From Schistocerca nitens (lineage: Eukaryota; Arthropoda; Insecta; Orthoptera; Acrididae), in assembly GCF_023898315.1 (NCBI RefSeq), contig NC_064622.1, positions 170,396,178-170,460,177 of the forward strand: DNA of 64,000 nucleotides, given 5' to 3'. Shown here piece by piece: positions 33,002-46,038 of this stretch. The translations under genes and the position numbers were made by a program. The first letter of the stretch is position 1, and each line of letters begins with the position of its first letter. The notes under the pieces are model-generated. The model saw nothing but the letters and a program-made list of their open reading frames with translations. It was not told where the DNA came from and made no database searches.

Positions 33002-33516
33002 AATGACACGCAGAAGCAGTAGGTCAGAAGTAATGAATAGAGAAGGAAAAAAATGATGCACGACTGATTCAAAAACTAAAACTAAAAGAAAGGGAAGCGT
33101 ATCTAGGAGAAGGAGAGAGCATTTGGCCTACTGTTAGATGTGGAGAATTGGCCGTATACGTCAGTTTTTTAGGAAAACCTTTACAAGACTTTTAAAAGAA
33201 AGAACACTTTTTTATGCCGCTTGGCACTGAATTAAGTGCATAGTGTGGGGCTGCTTGTTCCAGAAGCAGCCTGCATCAGTGTAGAAGGAGATTGGCAAGT
33301 GAGAGTTCGTTTTCGATTTTGGTGATATTATAGGTATTCGATCTGTGATACAAGGAGCTAGAGGCACACACCTTGAGGAGCTTACGCGGTAGGCATAGCC
33401 TATGTTATTCACATAGCTTGTGTAGCCGCAACCATCCGAACTCGGCGTATAAGGCACATGGTCGAATAGGCGGATGCCGCAAATGCAGTCGCGCACATTC
33501 ATAGTTAGTTCTACTC
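33002..33516. other. Anonymous DNA
   Basis: Nothing recognisable is seen. A 172-codon minus-strand frame (33212-33730) runs across this region and the duplication next to it; it has no recognisable domain. Confidence 0.35.
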
Positions 33517-33756
33517 GTGCCGTGTTGGGTCGCATCGTACTGGTGATTGATAGGAAAAGCGAATGACTGCACAAGTTTCCGGCTCGCGACCTGTGCAAAT
33601 ATTTCAAGAAATTTCTCGAGGTAACAAAGGCGATCTCGTGAAGTGTTGGATCACGTCGCAATGGCCGAGGTCCGACGAAACGAATGTGTGCACAAGATTC
33701 CGGCTCATTCTTTGTGGAAATATCTTCCAAAACTTATGGAGGGAACAGAGGTGATT
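33517..33756 (+). repeat. Diverged tandem duplication, period about 120 bp
   Basis: Two adjacent units align, for example tgcacaagtttccggctcgc with tgcacaagattccggctcat exactly 120 bases later, and cgtgccgtgttgggtcgcat with cgtgaagtgttggatcacgt. On the plus strand the second unit reads REVLDHVAMAEVRRNECVHK. The first unit reads similarly with one stop. Whether the unit was ever coding is unclear. Confidence 0.6.
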
Positions 33757-35189
33757 AGAAATCTTCCTGCGCGTGCCTTTAGTATTTCCTATCCAAATGA
33801 GATGATCATCCAAACCTACTTATGATCTTAACCATTTTCAGAAGAAAAGAGAGTAAGTTCACAGAGTTCAGGTCTAATCAACTTTCATGAGATACTAAAA
33901 TCGCTTGGGTCTTCTTTGCATTATTGTTAGTCCAGCTTGGTGCCTACTTCAACAGTAAAAAGAGAACACAACATTAGAGTTTAGCGTCGTGCCGATCGCA
34001 GCAAAAACTTGGAGCGGGAAGTCGGGGAAAGAAATTAGCTATTTTCCTTTCCTGTCTTAGAAAAGTTAAGCTGGTCCTCAGGGCGGAGATTCAAACTGCC
34101 GCTCTCCTCAAAAAGAGTTCAGTGAGATGGTCAATGCTCCTCCTTGGTCGGTCTGATCACTTGATAGGAGGTGGTCGGATAGCACTGTACACGTAACCTT
34201 TTTCAACGTTATAATTTTTCTGCGGGTTTATTTGGACATTATTCACACAAAACAATACTAACATGCGTCACTTAACAGAATAATAAAACTCAATATCATT
34301 AGAATATATGCTCGGTGGTTTTTCTAATACTTTTTTCCATCCTCTGCAATTTCAATTTTTGGAGAGTTGTATCGGGCATCAAATTGTGATGTGCGGGAAA
34401 GTCATTTTTGGTGCAAAAGTTTTACGTTGATCGTAAATGGTTATAAACTTCAACTTCTCCGTCATCTCACCTAGTTTGACAAAGAATCTGTCTGCTTGTC
34501 CCTTGCTCAATCCTGCTGCTAGCTGTATCATAAACCCGTGGATTCGGCTTTCCTTAGCCTTACGTCTTCATGCCGTTTCATAAAATCGTAGTCCTTTTGA
34601 ACCGCAGATTTATTTTCATTTACCATGCATACATATTTGTACACCCATTTTAAGAAATCATCTGTTATATTTTCGGCAACTGTGGTATATATACTTTTTT
34701 CAAAATCAAATTCTGTCGTCGCCTGCAATAAAATACTGCAATATTGTGTAGCTGACGATAAAATTTCATTAAAAGAAGCTCATCCTCATTCAAAGGCATG
34801 CGATATCTATCGAATCTTTTAACATAATCGTACCATACTATTTCCTGTTCATCACACTGTATTCTCTGAGAAACTTTATTATTTCCTAAAATAAATTTCA
34901 GAGCAACTTTCTTATTTTCCCTGAAGTTTTAGGTCTATCACCTCTAATGTAGTTCTTGGAATAGAATATTCCTCACTCACTCCGCTTATTGTCATTTCAA
35001 GTCGTCTCACTCTTTCTACAGCTCTTTATCGTAATCCTAGTTATACCCTTACTTCTCTGTCTTTGCGTATTAAAGAAACAAATCGAGAAAAGTTTAGTTT
35101 TCAAGTTGTCTATTTTGTTCCCCCACAAATCACACAGAAGTGCGTAACTGTCCGAGAAAATCCGCTGTCCGATACAACCAGGTATTCCC
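33757..35189. other. Anonymous AT-rich DNA
   Basis: Mostly unrecognised. At 34075-34160 a minus-strand tRNA-like relic (ggagattcaaactgc as B-box complement) suggests a very degraded SINE. Confidence 0.3.
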
Positions 35190-35441
35190 TTACACGTCAT
35201 CATTCTTCTTAATGGATGAATTGGCGTTATTAAGTGTAGCACGTACGAGCTTTTGGTAGTCGTCGTCACAGAAACGGTTTTTACAAGAGAACGATACGAG
35301 CGACATATCTCTCACATACAAGGAGAGCAATAATGGACCCAGTACCGACCCCTTTCCCACTGCTGGGAGAACGTGCCTCCCAGGGCATTTTGTGAACCCT
35401 ACAGACAACACGCTGCTGTCTACCAGGCAGCTACTGATCAC
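35190..35441 (-). pseudogene. LINE reverse-transcriptase fragment
   Basis: The minus-strand open frame holds GKGSVLGPLLLSLYVRDMS, equivalent to the P-Q-G-S-V-L-G-P-L-L-F-x-L-Y-x-N-D motif B region of Jockey/CR1-type reverse transcriptases. FCDDDYQKLVRATLNNAN follows, where a catalytic box would be expected but is altered. No flanking ends were found. Confidence 0.55.
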
Positions 35442-35469
35442 ACTAAAATTACGTACCAGACATGGTATT

Positions 35470-36724
35470 CGTTGCGGCCTTTTCTTTTCAGCCCCCGATC
35501 AGACTATAAATCTTGACTGCTGACTTAAGTTCAATTGTTTTAATCCGTCACGTACTAGAATGAAATTGTTGGGCTTACTTTCTTCGGTAAAAGGAATTGC
35601 CGTTGGTTAAAATATTCCGTAGCACTTACATACATGAGCGTACGATGTCATAAGATCAAAATGGGGATAGGGTGGAATGTGTGCATTTTCTTTTCTCGCC
35701 GTTTTGGAGTAAAATCTGAAAGTATGCTAATAGTTATTTCATCGACAATGAGTACGTAGATCCCTGTGGCTGTTTCTGATGTCGCTAGTCACTAATTTCG
35801 ACACTGTCTTTTCGGTCGCGTAACACAGCTGCTGTGGGCTTTATAATATATTTTACAGTTTCATGTACAACAGATAAACTTGCATCAACATTCACAGATA
35901 GTATGCTTACGGAGTACTACGATCGATCAGGGGAAAGAAAGCGGTATACGATGTTAAGCCGTAAAATAGTTATGTGAAAACAAAAACACTTCATTTAGCA
36001 CCACGAACACGAATAAAAAACGACAGAAGTGCATTCCACGGCATGGCAAGGGCAGAAAACGCTTATTTTGAGACGTTGTATTAAGTAGTGTAGCGAAAAG
36101 TTTTCAAATGTGGACTCTGATTTTGGGACATGGTGTAATAAAAAATAACCAGAAACAGTGTAACTCCCATGCGAGAACAGGTCACAAAAATGGAAAAAGG
36201 CTTAAGTTTTACAACTTATAGTAACATGCGTGTCAAAAGTTGGTTTAAAGCGATGAAAGCAAGCTTATACAGTTTTTCTTAATTTAATGATAATGACAAG
36301 GGCATACAAAAGGGATATAAAGAATAAAATTTGGTGATACATGAAAAAATTGTCAAAAATTACCTATACATAAATCGTAGGCTGAGGAAGGTGCGTAAAC
36401 ATGTTGATCGTACCATCACGCACACCGCGCATATATGGCGTGTAGAAAACTACTTTTACGAATGAGGAAAAACTACTTTTACAAGGCCGCGACGGTGCAC
36501 TTGAACAACAAGGCATTTTAAATGAGCGTCATCTATGACTGATAGTATTATTCTCTGCGAACATAAAAAAAAACAAAGTGGTAGACGAAAAAGGAAATAC
36601 TTACGCCAGCAGTTATATTTTTATTAGTGACGCAGTATAAAGTAAAACTACATCTGTAACCTAGGGCGCTAGCCACGCTTGTGCAGTTTCAATCATCTCG
36701 GAGATACCTATGCGAATGCTGGTG
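35470..36724. other. Anonymous AT-rich DNA
   Basis: Nothing recognisable is seen. Confidence 0.4.
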
Positions 36725-36735
36725 GTGGAAAATAA

Positions 36736-36935
36736 AATGGTTCAAATGTCTCTGAGCACTATGGGACGTAACATCTGAGGTAATCAGTCCCCTAGAGCTT
36801 AGAACTACTTAAACCTAACTAACCTAAGGACATTACACACATCCATGCCCGAGACAGGATTCGAACCTGCGACCGTAACGGTCGCGCGGTTCCAGACTGA
36901 AGCGCCTAGAACCGCTCGGCCACCTGCGGCTGGCT
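36736..36935 (-). mobile_element. tRNA-derived SINE (family F1)
   Basis: A full-length reverse copy, from aatggttcaaatgtctctga to the head complement ccacctgcggctggc. A perfect 11-bp duplication, gtggaaaataa, lies at 36725-36735 and 36936-36946. Confidence 0.95.
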
Positions 36936-37268
36936 GTGGAAAATAATTTCACTGCCAGTACTAGTCCGGCAAGTGAAGGGGAGATGGTGTCCTTTAGTTC
37001 CTGGTGAAGGAGAGATGGTGGCCTTTAGGTCCTGGTCACCAGGAACCGCATTGTTGCATGGGGTGAGTGCATGTGAGTCTGTTTGACGATGATGATACGT
37101 TCGTAGAATGGTGACGCTGAACGCGGCGGCCCACTTGGTGCTTTTCGAGAGTGGCAGAATATTTTCTGGCATTGGATTTTACCCTCTACCTTCTCACTCA
37201 TCACCGGCAACAATGCAATCTCATTGCTAAAAGCTCTGCACGCACTCGTCACAGTCACCTAGGCGCAG

Positions 37269-37335
37269 ACTGAGCGAGGAGGCTAAGGTAGTGTACTAGC
37301 ATTCTGAAGTTCGGCGGTCTAAGTTCCTAAGTTTT
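37269..37335 (+). mobile_element. Degenerate F6-like SINE head
   Basis: The sequence gagcgaggaggctaaggtag, then gtactagcattc and cggcggtctaagttcc, resembles the F6 tRNA-like head in plus orientation. The body is not recognisable. Confidence 0.35.
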
Positions 37336-37539
37336 CATTAAGATTGATCACCTTGTCATCGACCAGACCCTGAATCCTAATCTTCCTTTCTTCCACTGGT
37401 ATACTTACGATACGACACATTTTGGAAGGAAAGTTCTAAGGTGCACGGTGAAACGCGTACGTTTCATATGTATTCATTACCAGCGATGGCGAGGCATGAC
37501 AGAATCTCTGACCAGAGAGTTATTTATCGTTGTTAGTCT

Positions 37540-38060
37540 GCGCTTGACCGCGCGAGAGTTCAGTTGCGTGTAGAGAGTCGGCAGGAACAGTTGCGTGTAC
37601 CGAGTCGGCAGGAACAGTTGCGAGTTGCACTCTGTCTGCAGTAGTAATCAGTCGGCAGTTGTATGTAGAGAGTCGGCATGCGTCCGCGGTGTGCTCTGCC
37701 CATGAGTCTGGTCAGGAATGTGGTGGACGATATGTATATTATTGTAGAAGGTAATGAAGCAGCATTGCGCTCAGCTAATAACGTATGTTAATTGTAATTA
37801 ATTTGTTCAAGAAATGCGCCAATAATAATTTTTTTTATAAAGTAAATCTTTTAAAGAAAAGTAATCATTTCAATTTAAAGAATTTTTCCACTCTTTTGAA
37901 GAAAAAGCATTTATTTCAATTTAAAGAATATTTTCCTATGCATTTCCTCCAAGAATCAGAATTAAATATGGGCCAGCATCGCACGGAGCTGTGCCGAAAA
38001 ATAAGAGCAGATATAGACGCAGTTTTACTGAGGTAAGAATTTTGGTTTAATTATTTCACA
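37540..38060. repeat. 27-bp tandem repeat and adjoining unrecognised repeat-like DNA
   Basis: A 27-bp unit (cagttgcgtgta..gagtcggcaggaa) starts at 37561, 37588 and 37615, the last partial. Related fragments (agtcggcagttgtatgtag, gagagtcggcatg) follow to about 37680. The following 370 bases have a repeated fragment, caatttaaagaat, about 60 bp apart (37869 and 37919). An LTR or another dispersed repeat is possible, but no mate was found in the window. Confidence 0.5.
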
Positions 38061-38764
38061 GGGCCGTAGGTCAGCGCTGCTGTCCTTATAAAATTTGTCA
38101 GGTTTAATTATTGCTGTTGAGATGTTATATTCAGTTCATGGTTCATTATTTAATTAACATTATTGTGGGTTTTATGAGCAATGTTCATTCGTTAATGTTT
38201 GTGGAGAGTTTACATTTGGGCCATTGTTATTCTTTAATTTTGCAAGGAGGCTACGCTTGGCTCTCATTTTTATTATTCAGTTTTGTGGGAAGACAACATT
38301 TCACTTAACATTGACTTTCATATTCTTGCTGGGCGGTTACAATTTCACTATTATTGACTTTTAAAATTTTTGTGGGGAGGTTACAACGGAGAAAGAGAAA
38401 TCTTTCCATGTAAACAGTTGAACATGGATATCTGGATCTCTCAGTAAATTACGTCATCAATTTTTAAGTGACATACTGTGTTAATAGCAATGGCTCAACA
38501 TTTTCACCTCCGGAATTCAAGGAGAAGGCAAGTGATCTGATAATAATCCGCCGGACATGCCCAAAGATTCCTGGCATTTGTGTGAAAATTTAGAAAACCA
38601 CAATTAGCTTACGATCAGTAATTTATTCATCCAATGAGCATTTTACAACGCTGTAGGATTTCTTGGCTGAGTATAAGAAAGAACCAAATTCTTAAATACA
38701 GACATGTAAATATGCACACGCATGTCTATTGAGAAACAGAGTACGGATAGTGAGCTGTGGTCTC
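38061..38764. other. Anonymous AT-rich DNA
   Basis: Nothing recognisable is seen. Confidence 0.4.
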
Positions 38765-38850
38765 GTTGAAGGAAAAATTCCGGCACTTACCTGAAGTGAG
38801 TTAGAAAAACCATGGAAAATCTAACTCAGGCTGACGTCTTAATAAATCAA
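38765..38850 (-). mobile_element. Degenerate F6 SINE body
   Basis: The order ttccggcacttacctgaag, then aaaccatggaaaatctaact with caggctgac, follows the F6 body (tcccggcatttgcctgaaa, aatcatggaaaacctaaatc). The head is not recoverable. Confidence 0.5.
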
Positions 38851-40082
38851 CTACTGCAGCCGATTATACCTAACTCAATTTTTTATATTAGTACATGCTC
38901 GGGACAAGTCAGCTTAATAACATGAAAAATAATTTTAGCACACAATTTATTTAGTCTCAGTTCCAAGTGGACAGGGGATAGAAATCCAGCTTACAGCAAG
39001 TAAATTAAGGAGTACTACTTCAAGAAAAGAATAAAATATTCATCGAAGAGTAGATACGAGCCTCGTAGTCATCAGTAGGCCCAAACGACGACGACGACGA
39101 AGCTTCTTAACACTTCTCCCAATAAACATTCCTTCGTTTTAACAGGCTCCGAATACACCAAATTATTAGCACGGCGTTACATAAATTAGTCTTAATTCTG
39201 GTTTCCTTGGAGGTCGACCATCTGCTTCTCCTCTCACCAAATATTATTAAAATGTGCAGAAATCGTATTATTTTGGAACTTCATGACTGTATGTCCGTGA
39301 AGCAACCATTAGGTAAATGTGTCTATCCTGTCTATCCTTCAGGTGCTACTAATTTGCGAGAATTAACGCTCTCCAGAAAAATAACTAAGTGATTTCGAGC
39401 AGTAAGTTGCTATCTGATTTTATGTGTTTAATATACTTTTCATTTCTTGAATTTTATAAAGCAGATACCCTCGCCCTGTTTATGTGTTCTTGGATATAAA
39501 TATATTCTGTTAGCTCTTAAAGCATTTATCTTCAAACAGCTCATAATGCCAAATAATAAAATAGAAATATCTTTGGAGTGAGCATTCAGACGCAGAGAAT
39601 TAATTTTGTGTTGTCCACATGCATTACCATCGTGGTCACGTGATCTCAGGAGGGCGTAGGTTTGTCCATAATGCGTCCTAAAATTTTCAGTGTCATTATA
39701 TCGCTAGTACGGACAGATTTCCTTCGTAGGTGCTGTCAATTTGGTACAAGCGTTTTGTAGACACCATAACAATCTGCATTTAATACCTGAAATAAAGTAG
39801 TCTCTTAGCTTTGAAGAGCAAAAATGAACGGGCACCGCGTCACCACCGCAACGTCAGGATGCATGCGTTTTGTCCGTCACGCCACTTCACGTCAGTTCGC
39901 TTAGCCCAGTACCGAATGGCGAAGGTGTGGTTATTATTCACCATCCGTGATACAAAAGTCAGAGTATAATATCAGGGTTGAGGAACTAATAACGTATGTT
40001 CTTGATCAGTTTTGGTTGTTAATGCGATGAGAAGTAAAACAATATTTCAAAACATAGATATTTACGTGCTAGGGAAATTAAA
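38851..40082. other. Anonymous AT-rich DNA
   Basis: Nothing recognisable is seen, apart from a short (GAC)n stretch at about 39085-39100. Confidence 0.4.
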
Positions 40083-40604
40083 GGGTGACCCAGAAAACAC
40101 GGACAACTTTAGGGACATGTTCCTTCTACAGAAATAGGTAAAAAAGTCTAGTAAACATGGGCTCAAGAGGTATGAGTAGTCGTTCATCTTAGATACTATG
40201 AATCAGATATCTTCTGCTGTAAGGTCTTTGCTTTCCATATTTTGAGAGGAGGAGGTAAAAGAAAATGGATGCTTTAAGAGCTGTGATCACTTGATCATCT
40301 TCACAAGTGTGAAGCTCGCCACTTCTACTGAACAAGTGCTCATAGCACTTAAGGTATGCTTTTTAGAGCCCATGTTTACTGTACTTTTTTTCCTACTTTG
40401 GTCCATACTAGCTTCTCCAAAAATATGAACAGCAAAGAGCTTGCAGTGGAAGAGATGTTTTTCATAGTATCGAAGATGAACAAGTGCTCATGTCTCTTGA
40501 AGTACCGTATGCACTTTAGAGCGCTTGCTTACTTGACATATTTTCTTGTTTTGTTATAAGGAACCTGTCCCTAGTTTGTCGGTGTTTTTTTGGCACATCC
40601 TGTA
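40083..40604. mobile_element. MITE with ~43-bp terminal inverted repeats
   Basis: The left end (gggtgacccagaaaacacgg, then acaactttagggacatgttcc) mirrors the right end, whose complement reads ggatgtgccaaaaaaacacc then gacaaactagggacaggttcc. Further internal inverted and repeated blocks (aacatgggctc versus gagcccatgtt; two copies of gaacaagtgctcat) suggest a complex origin. No open frame resembles a transposase. Flanking target duplication is not clear. Confidence 0.7.
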
Positions 40605-43600
40605 TATACATACAAACACATCAAACAATGGTTATAAAAAATGAACGGAACCCGTTACCTTATTCATTGTACTTTTTTTCTTTCCCTTTGCGGAACTAAC
40701 AACGCCATAAATAATTGCATTTTTCTCCACCATTAAAACTGACCTTTTCACTTAAAGTGTTACGTAATAGAAACTGCCTCGTGGATTTATATTCTTGTTA
40801 TGTACATTGTGGGCCTCAGCTCTGTCCTCTTATTGTAAAATGTAAATAATTTTTCGCTTTGATACAACTTACCTCGCATGTTTAAGAACACTCAATGGAA
40901 GAAATATCAAAGTCGTCAAGGAACATTTGCAATTTGCCACGAAAAAAAGCATAGTGATAAAATAAATATTATGAAGACACAAAAACAGGAGTTCCAATAC
41001 TATAACACGAGAAAGCAAGGCGAAAATAGGTCGCACACGATGATACTGTCAAAACTGTCATCCCGAGAAACTTTGACGTACCGTGCCGTGATGTAACGTG
41101 ACGCGATGGTTTATTGACGACCTGTGTGAATACCGCCTTTTGAAATGCATTGCGGAATGTTTTGACGTGCGTGACATGACGTGAAGGCCAATGTAAATTA
41201 GTCTTAAACAAGTAGCTTTGTCCCGAGATCATGTGACAATATAATCTTAATATTAATAACACGTGCATAACGCAATGCTCACTCCAGAGATATTCCTACA
41301 TACTATGCCAAATGGAGGTGTCTGCCCAAGCTTATTTACGTTATAGGTCTGCTCCTGTGTATAACGTTTTTGTATCTGAAACAGTTGAATAAAAAAATAG
41401 TGGAACGACTCGAGGGCTTAGCTGCTGTTTAGTGGGCACTGTAAGCGGATTGTGTCTTCAAAATAAGATCTTCAACCAGTACTTTTGTAAGTACTGTTCA
41501 AAATTACCTTTATTTACTACGTAACTTTATTATAGTCGTAACAATGAGTCTAGACAAACTTTTGTTAGAAACTGTTGATGTACGTCCTCAAGCTACTATA
41601 AGTGTAGAAGAAATAATTTAAGCATCTAACGGCAAACTTCGGCCAATAACGTACTTGCAAAGTTAAATAGCTGATTATTATTCTTAACCTGCAGCTTTTG
41701 CATGCATTGTAAACTGAAGGGATATGATAGTCTTTTTGAATACACCGGTTAATAGGCCGGATTTCTTTTTAATATAATTTGTTTAAAAGGTAGTTCCAGG
41801 ATCATTGCAAGCGATATTAAGCGCTCGTATGTCATGGCACCAGATATCGATTTTGTTTACACCGTTCACAACAACAACGACAAAAGAGGTCAGCAGGATA
41901 ACTTACCTTCCTCGACATCCAGAGCTCCATTTAAGGCAGTTCCGCGTTTTATGTTCGTAGAGTGGAGCTATACCTTTTTGCTTTAGGTAATACAAGTACT
42001 GAATTTTGTAGTTCGTCACAACAGCATAACAGACCTCACGACAGAAGCCATAATAATCGCAGACAGTATGTGTGGATAATCCAGTTTCTGAAGCAGAGAC
42101 TTCTAACGCAGATTCTGTAACTCAGGAAGATGCTGCAATAAACTCTGCTGCATCCTCAATTTACATGTATAGAACCACGTGCTTTTTCCTCATCATAGTT
42201 CTCTTGTTACATTTCATACAGTAGGGCATAACTGAAAGTGGAAATGAACGTTGGTCGTTTTTGTTACCAAGTTTTACACATGTCTCCCTATGACAATTCA
42301 GCCCTGAAATAGTGATTCGGAACTAAATGAAATCCAAACCACTTCCCACAGTACACAGTCTCGCAATGAACTCCAGCAAGGTAAGAGTAGCATACACTGG
42401 GCCAGCTTCAGTTCATTCATCTGTAGAGCACTGCTGACAGAGTGCACTGTTGCAAGATGTTTTGTTATCAACGCTGTAAACAAAAGCAATCAGTAATTTA
42501 TATCTGGCGCTATGACAGCTGCGCACTGTTGCAATTAATCTTGAATTCAGCTTTAAAAGGGAGTGTCTTAGCTTTTGACGTAGCCCTTACTTCCAAATGC
42601 GGTATTATTATAAACACTGCAACTATTCGCGTGGTTAACATCTGGCTACATATTCTTCTCTGGAAATTCCATATGTGATTAGATGTAACAACAACCATAC
42701 CATATCTTTTTTTTTTTTTTAGTTTACGCTCTTGAAACTGAAATAGGAATGTGATAAGACCGTTGACAATCATATTGCGTGTAGTGGACATAACGGATAT
42801 GACGGGGAAAGTTTTCCTTTCTAAATACAGTTAGCCACCTTTGAAGCTGAAAAATATTTTCAAATATCGACATTTTATGTAAATGTAATTATTTTTCTGT
42901 CAGATTTTCCCGCATATGAAAATTTCGCTCGCCAGTGTAGATTTCAATATTATTAATACTTTCATGTTAAACTCTTCGTTCTAATCGAATGTTAAGAATA
43001 TCAAGACGTCCTGGGCCCATTACTTTATACTTACAGGCAGGACGTATCTCAAGACATACTCATGGCAGGTTTGAATACATTTGTAATCTACTTGACAGTC
43101 GCTTTTATAGCTTCCGAACGTTGTATTTAAGCTAACCCTACGTCATTCATAAAGTTCACGTTGTGTAACTCCTTTTACGTACGCTTGTGTCAGGCAGGAA
43201 AACAAAAACGTTTAAGGGTCGGTGGGTAGAGCCTTATTAAACGTAATTGATACGACGATTATTTCACGTCTAAAGTAATTTCAGAACATTGAATATGGTT
43301 CCCAAACTTCCAATTAGCATAAGTTACGGTAGTCGGAAACAGTCTAAAAAGTTTGTAAGGATTTTGCGGGGTAGATTGTACTGAGGAATAATTGTTAAGA
43401 AAAAAATTTCGATAAACTGCGCAGTTTCCGAGTTAATTAGCATTGAAGTTAGCTAATCAGGATGTCGCGCCCACAGATTCAAGTGGTCCGCAAGATACAA
43501 TTGGCGCGAGTTGTTCGCAAAGCGTAGAAGACAGCGCACGAGACTGATCAGTCTCTGTGTCGGGTTCGAGCCTTAGTACTGTTCTATGTCCAATATTTAT

Positions 43601-45421
43601 ACCGCACTCTTTTTCGGTTTTAGGAAACCAAACTTAGTACACGTTTAACGACATCGTCTCCGGCGGGCCGCTTGAATTGGTGCGGGCAATGGCCTGAATG
43701 TCGAACGTCAGTGCAAATTAAATTGGAAACGGCGCAACGTATCGAATTTTTTTCTTAACAGTTATTTCTTTGCCCAGCCTACCCTGCTGCAACATCCTAA
43801 CAAGCTCTTTCCAGACTCTTTCTGACTAACATGTGTATCGCATCACAAGATGGTTCCAAGACAGTTACTTAAAAAAATAAAAAAAAATAAAAAAACTCTC
43901 CTTTCAATTCTCCGGAGTGCATGTTCCTGTCCTTAGCAAGCTTCTTGCTAATCAGCAGTTTTTCTGTGTCATATAACGAGAGGAATAAGAGATCGTAACG
44001 TGTTCACCAAACGGCAGTTTCACTTCGAAAGCAACTGAACCTGAAATGTCTTCCGAGATGTAGAAATGATCCTACAACTTCACTGTAAAATACCCCATCT
44101 TACACACGACTGTGACTTATTCATGTCAATTGAAACATTTATTAACGACAAATCTGTAGAAAATTGTATAAAAGTCCAAGAACACAAAACGTGCCCTGAT
44201 AGTTCATAAAGCGATCAAAAGAAAATCTCAAAAGTTCGGAAATTCCGTAGTATTGGAAGTTCAATTCGTACTCGGCATTCAACATTTTTTGTGCATAAAA
44301 GCACGGTTTAACATCTACCATTTCTGTCCCAAATTTGTGGTCCAGGAAGTAAGTCACTCGAGACGACTGTGAGTGATTCGCATCCTAGCGTTGAAAATAT
44401 TTCCAGTGTTTGAACTTGGCTGCCACGAGAAGGGTAAGTTCCTGATCATATGATAATGCGTCTTCAGATTTTCTTGAGTAGGGATGGCTCTTGATAATTC
44501 TATTGATCCATACTTCCAGGGAGGCTGTTAACATGAGCTATCTTTCCGTTCTCATTCACGAGAAGTCGGCGTAATTTCATATAGCCATTGCCACAGTATG
44601 TTACACATTTGATTAAAGATTGCCGACACTTCAGAATGCTGCCAGCACACACAGTGTGGCTGTGAAAGTTGTTATTGTTTAACAGCTGGAGCGACACAGG
44701 CTCTCGAGGTGGTAAGAAAGCAGGTCGCCTCCTAGTACTACATACGACGTAGAAAGCGTTAGTTTCGCTTCCACTTTCTACGAAATTTGCGAAACAGTAA
44801 TGTGGTTTCGCCTCTCAAGTGTTGGTCAATGTTAAGAGACGACAAAATAACCATAAACATGGCTAAAATCCAAGCACTGGCAAAAACCAGAGTGTTCATG
44901 AAGAAATATTTGCGAAATTGATATCAATACTCCACTCAAACAAAGAAAACTTAAACACACATGGACGTATGCTTTTATGTGCAAAAATGGACACCATTTG
45001 TCGTTTGGGTCTGCTTTGTAGTCCTTAGAAAACCAACTGTCAAAAATACGTCTTTTGTCTTTATAGTTGTTCTATGTGATACGAAATATTGCCAATCAAC
45101 ATTACAAACTTTATTGTTATGCTCTAGTTACACTACAATTTTCTTAAAAATTATATGTTATGGCGATAATTATCTAGAAAGCTGCCACTGAAAAAAATTC
45201 CAGGCAACCCAATATCGTCAAATTAAACTATTGTACGAGTACTGCAAGCAAGGTTTGACAGCGTACACGGCTTTACTGCATGCCGTAATAAAAGAACATA
45301 AATTATTAATGCAGAGATAAATGTAGAAATTATCTTTTAGAAAGAAAAGTATGTGCATGTACAGAATCAGTGATGTACTAAGAGACACATGCCGTAAAGT
45401 GAGCGTAGACTGATATAAAGT
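40605..45421. other. Anonymous AT-rich DNA, ~4.8 kb
   Basis: This is the longest region without a recognised element. It holds short homopolymers (poly-T at about 42709-42720, A-rich 43872-43896) and a possible degraded tRNA-like relic near 43550-43585 (gtgtcgggttcgagcc). A 9-bp perfect stem lies at 44748-44756 with 44774-44782. No gene was identified; open frames are under 95 codons. Confidence 0.4.
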
Positions 45422-45434
45422 AACATACTTGGCA

Positions 45435-45926
45435 TGCCCGCCCGGTTAACCGTGCGGTCTAATGCACGTCTTTCCGGAATGGGAAGGAGCGCCTGGTCCC
45501 CGGCACTAATCCGCCCAGCGGACTTGTGACCAGGTCCGGTGAACCGGCCAGTTTGTGGATGGTTTTTAGGAGGTTTTCCATCTGCCTCAGTGAATGCGGG
45601 CTGGTTCCCCTTATTCCGCCTCAGTTACACTACGTCGGCGATTTCTGCGGAAATAAGTTCTCCACGTACGCGTACACAACCACTACTCTACCATGCAAAC
45701 ATAGGGATTACACTCGTCTGGTGTGAGACGTTCCTGGGGAGGAGGGGGGGGGGGGGTTCCACCGGGTGCCGAACCGCACAATAACCCTAAAGAAAGAGTT
45801 GTTCGGTGTGGGGCGGGGGAGGGGTGAAGTGGACTGCGGTAGTCGTCATGGGGTTGTGGACGACTGCGGCTGCGGCGGGGACGGAGCCTCTCCGTCGTTT
45901 CTAGGCCCCAGGTTTACATACAATAG
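45435..45926 (+). mobile_element. Long tRNA-derived SINE (family F5)
   Basis: The 492-bp copy starts tgcccgcccggttaaccgtg. It matches 7482-7950 throughout, including gatggtttttaggaggtttt-type text and cgtcgtttctaggccc near its end. A perfect 13-bp duplication, aacatacttggca, lies at 45422-45434 and 45927-45939. This copy defines the element boundaries. It contains a poly-G run at 45744-45755. Confidence 0.92.
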
Positions 45927-46038
45927 AACATACTTGGCAAACAGTGATCAGGAGATATGTAATTCAAATAAAAATGTAAGTGATATCTCATTTCCTTCAA
46001 TGAGAGGAAGTCAGTGATAGTCAAAACGAGATCGTACA

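Noticed and set aside
33212-33730. 172-codon minus-strand open frame
   Set aside because: It crosses the tandem duplication in the strand opposite to the one where the two units look alike as protein, and no family was recognised.
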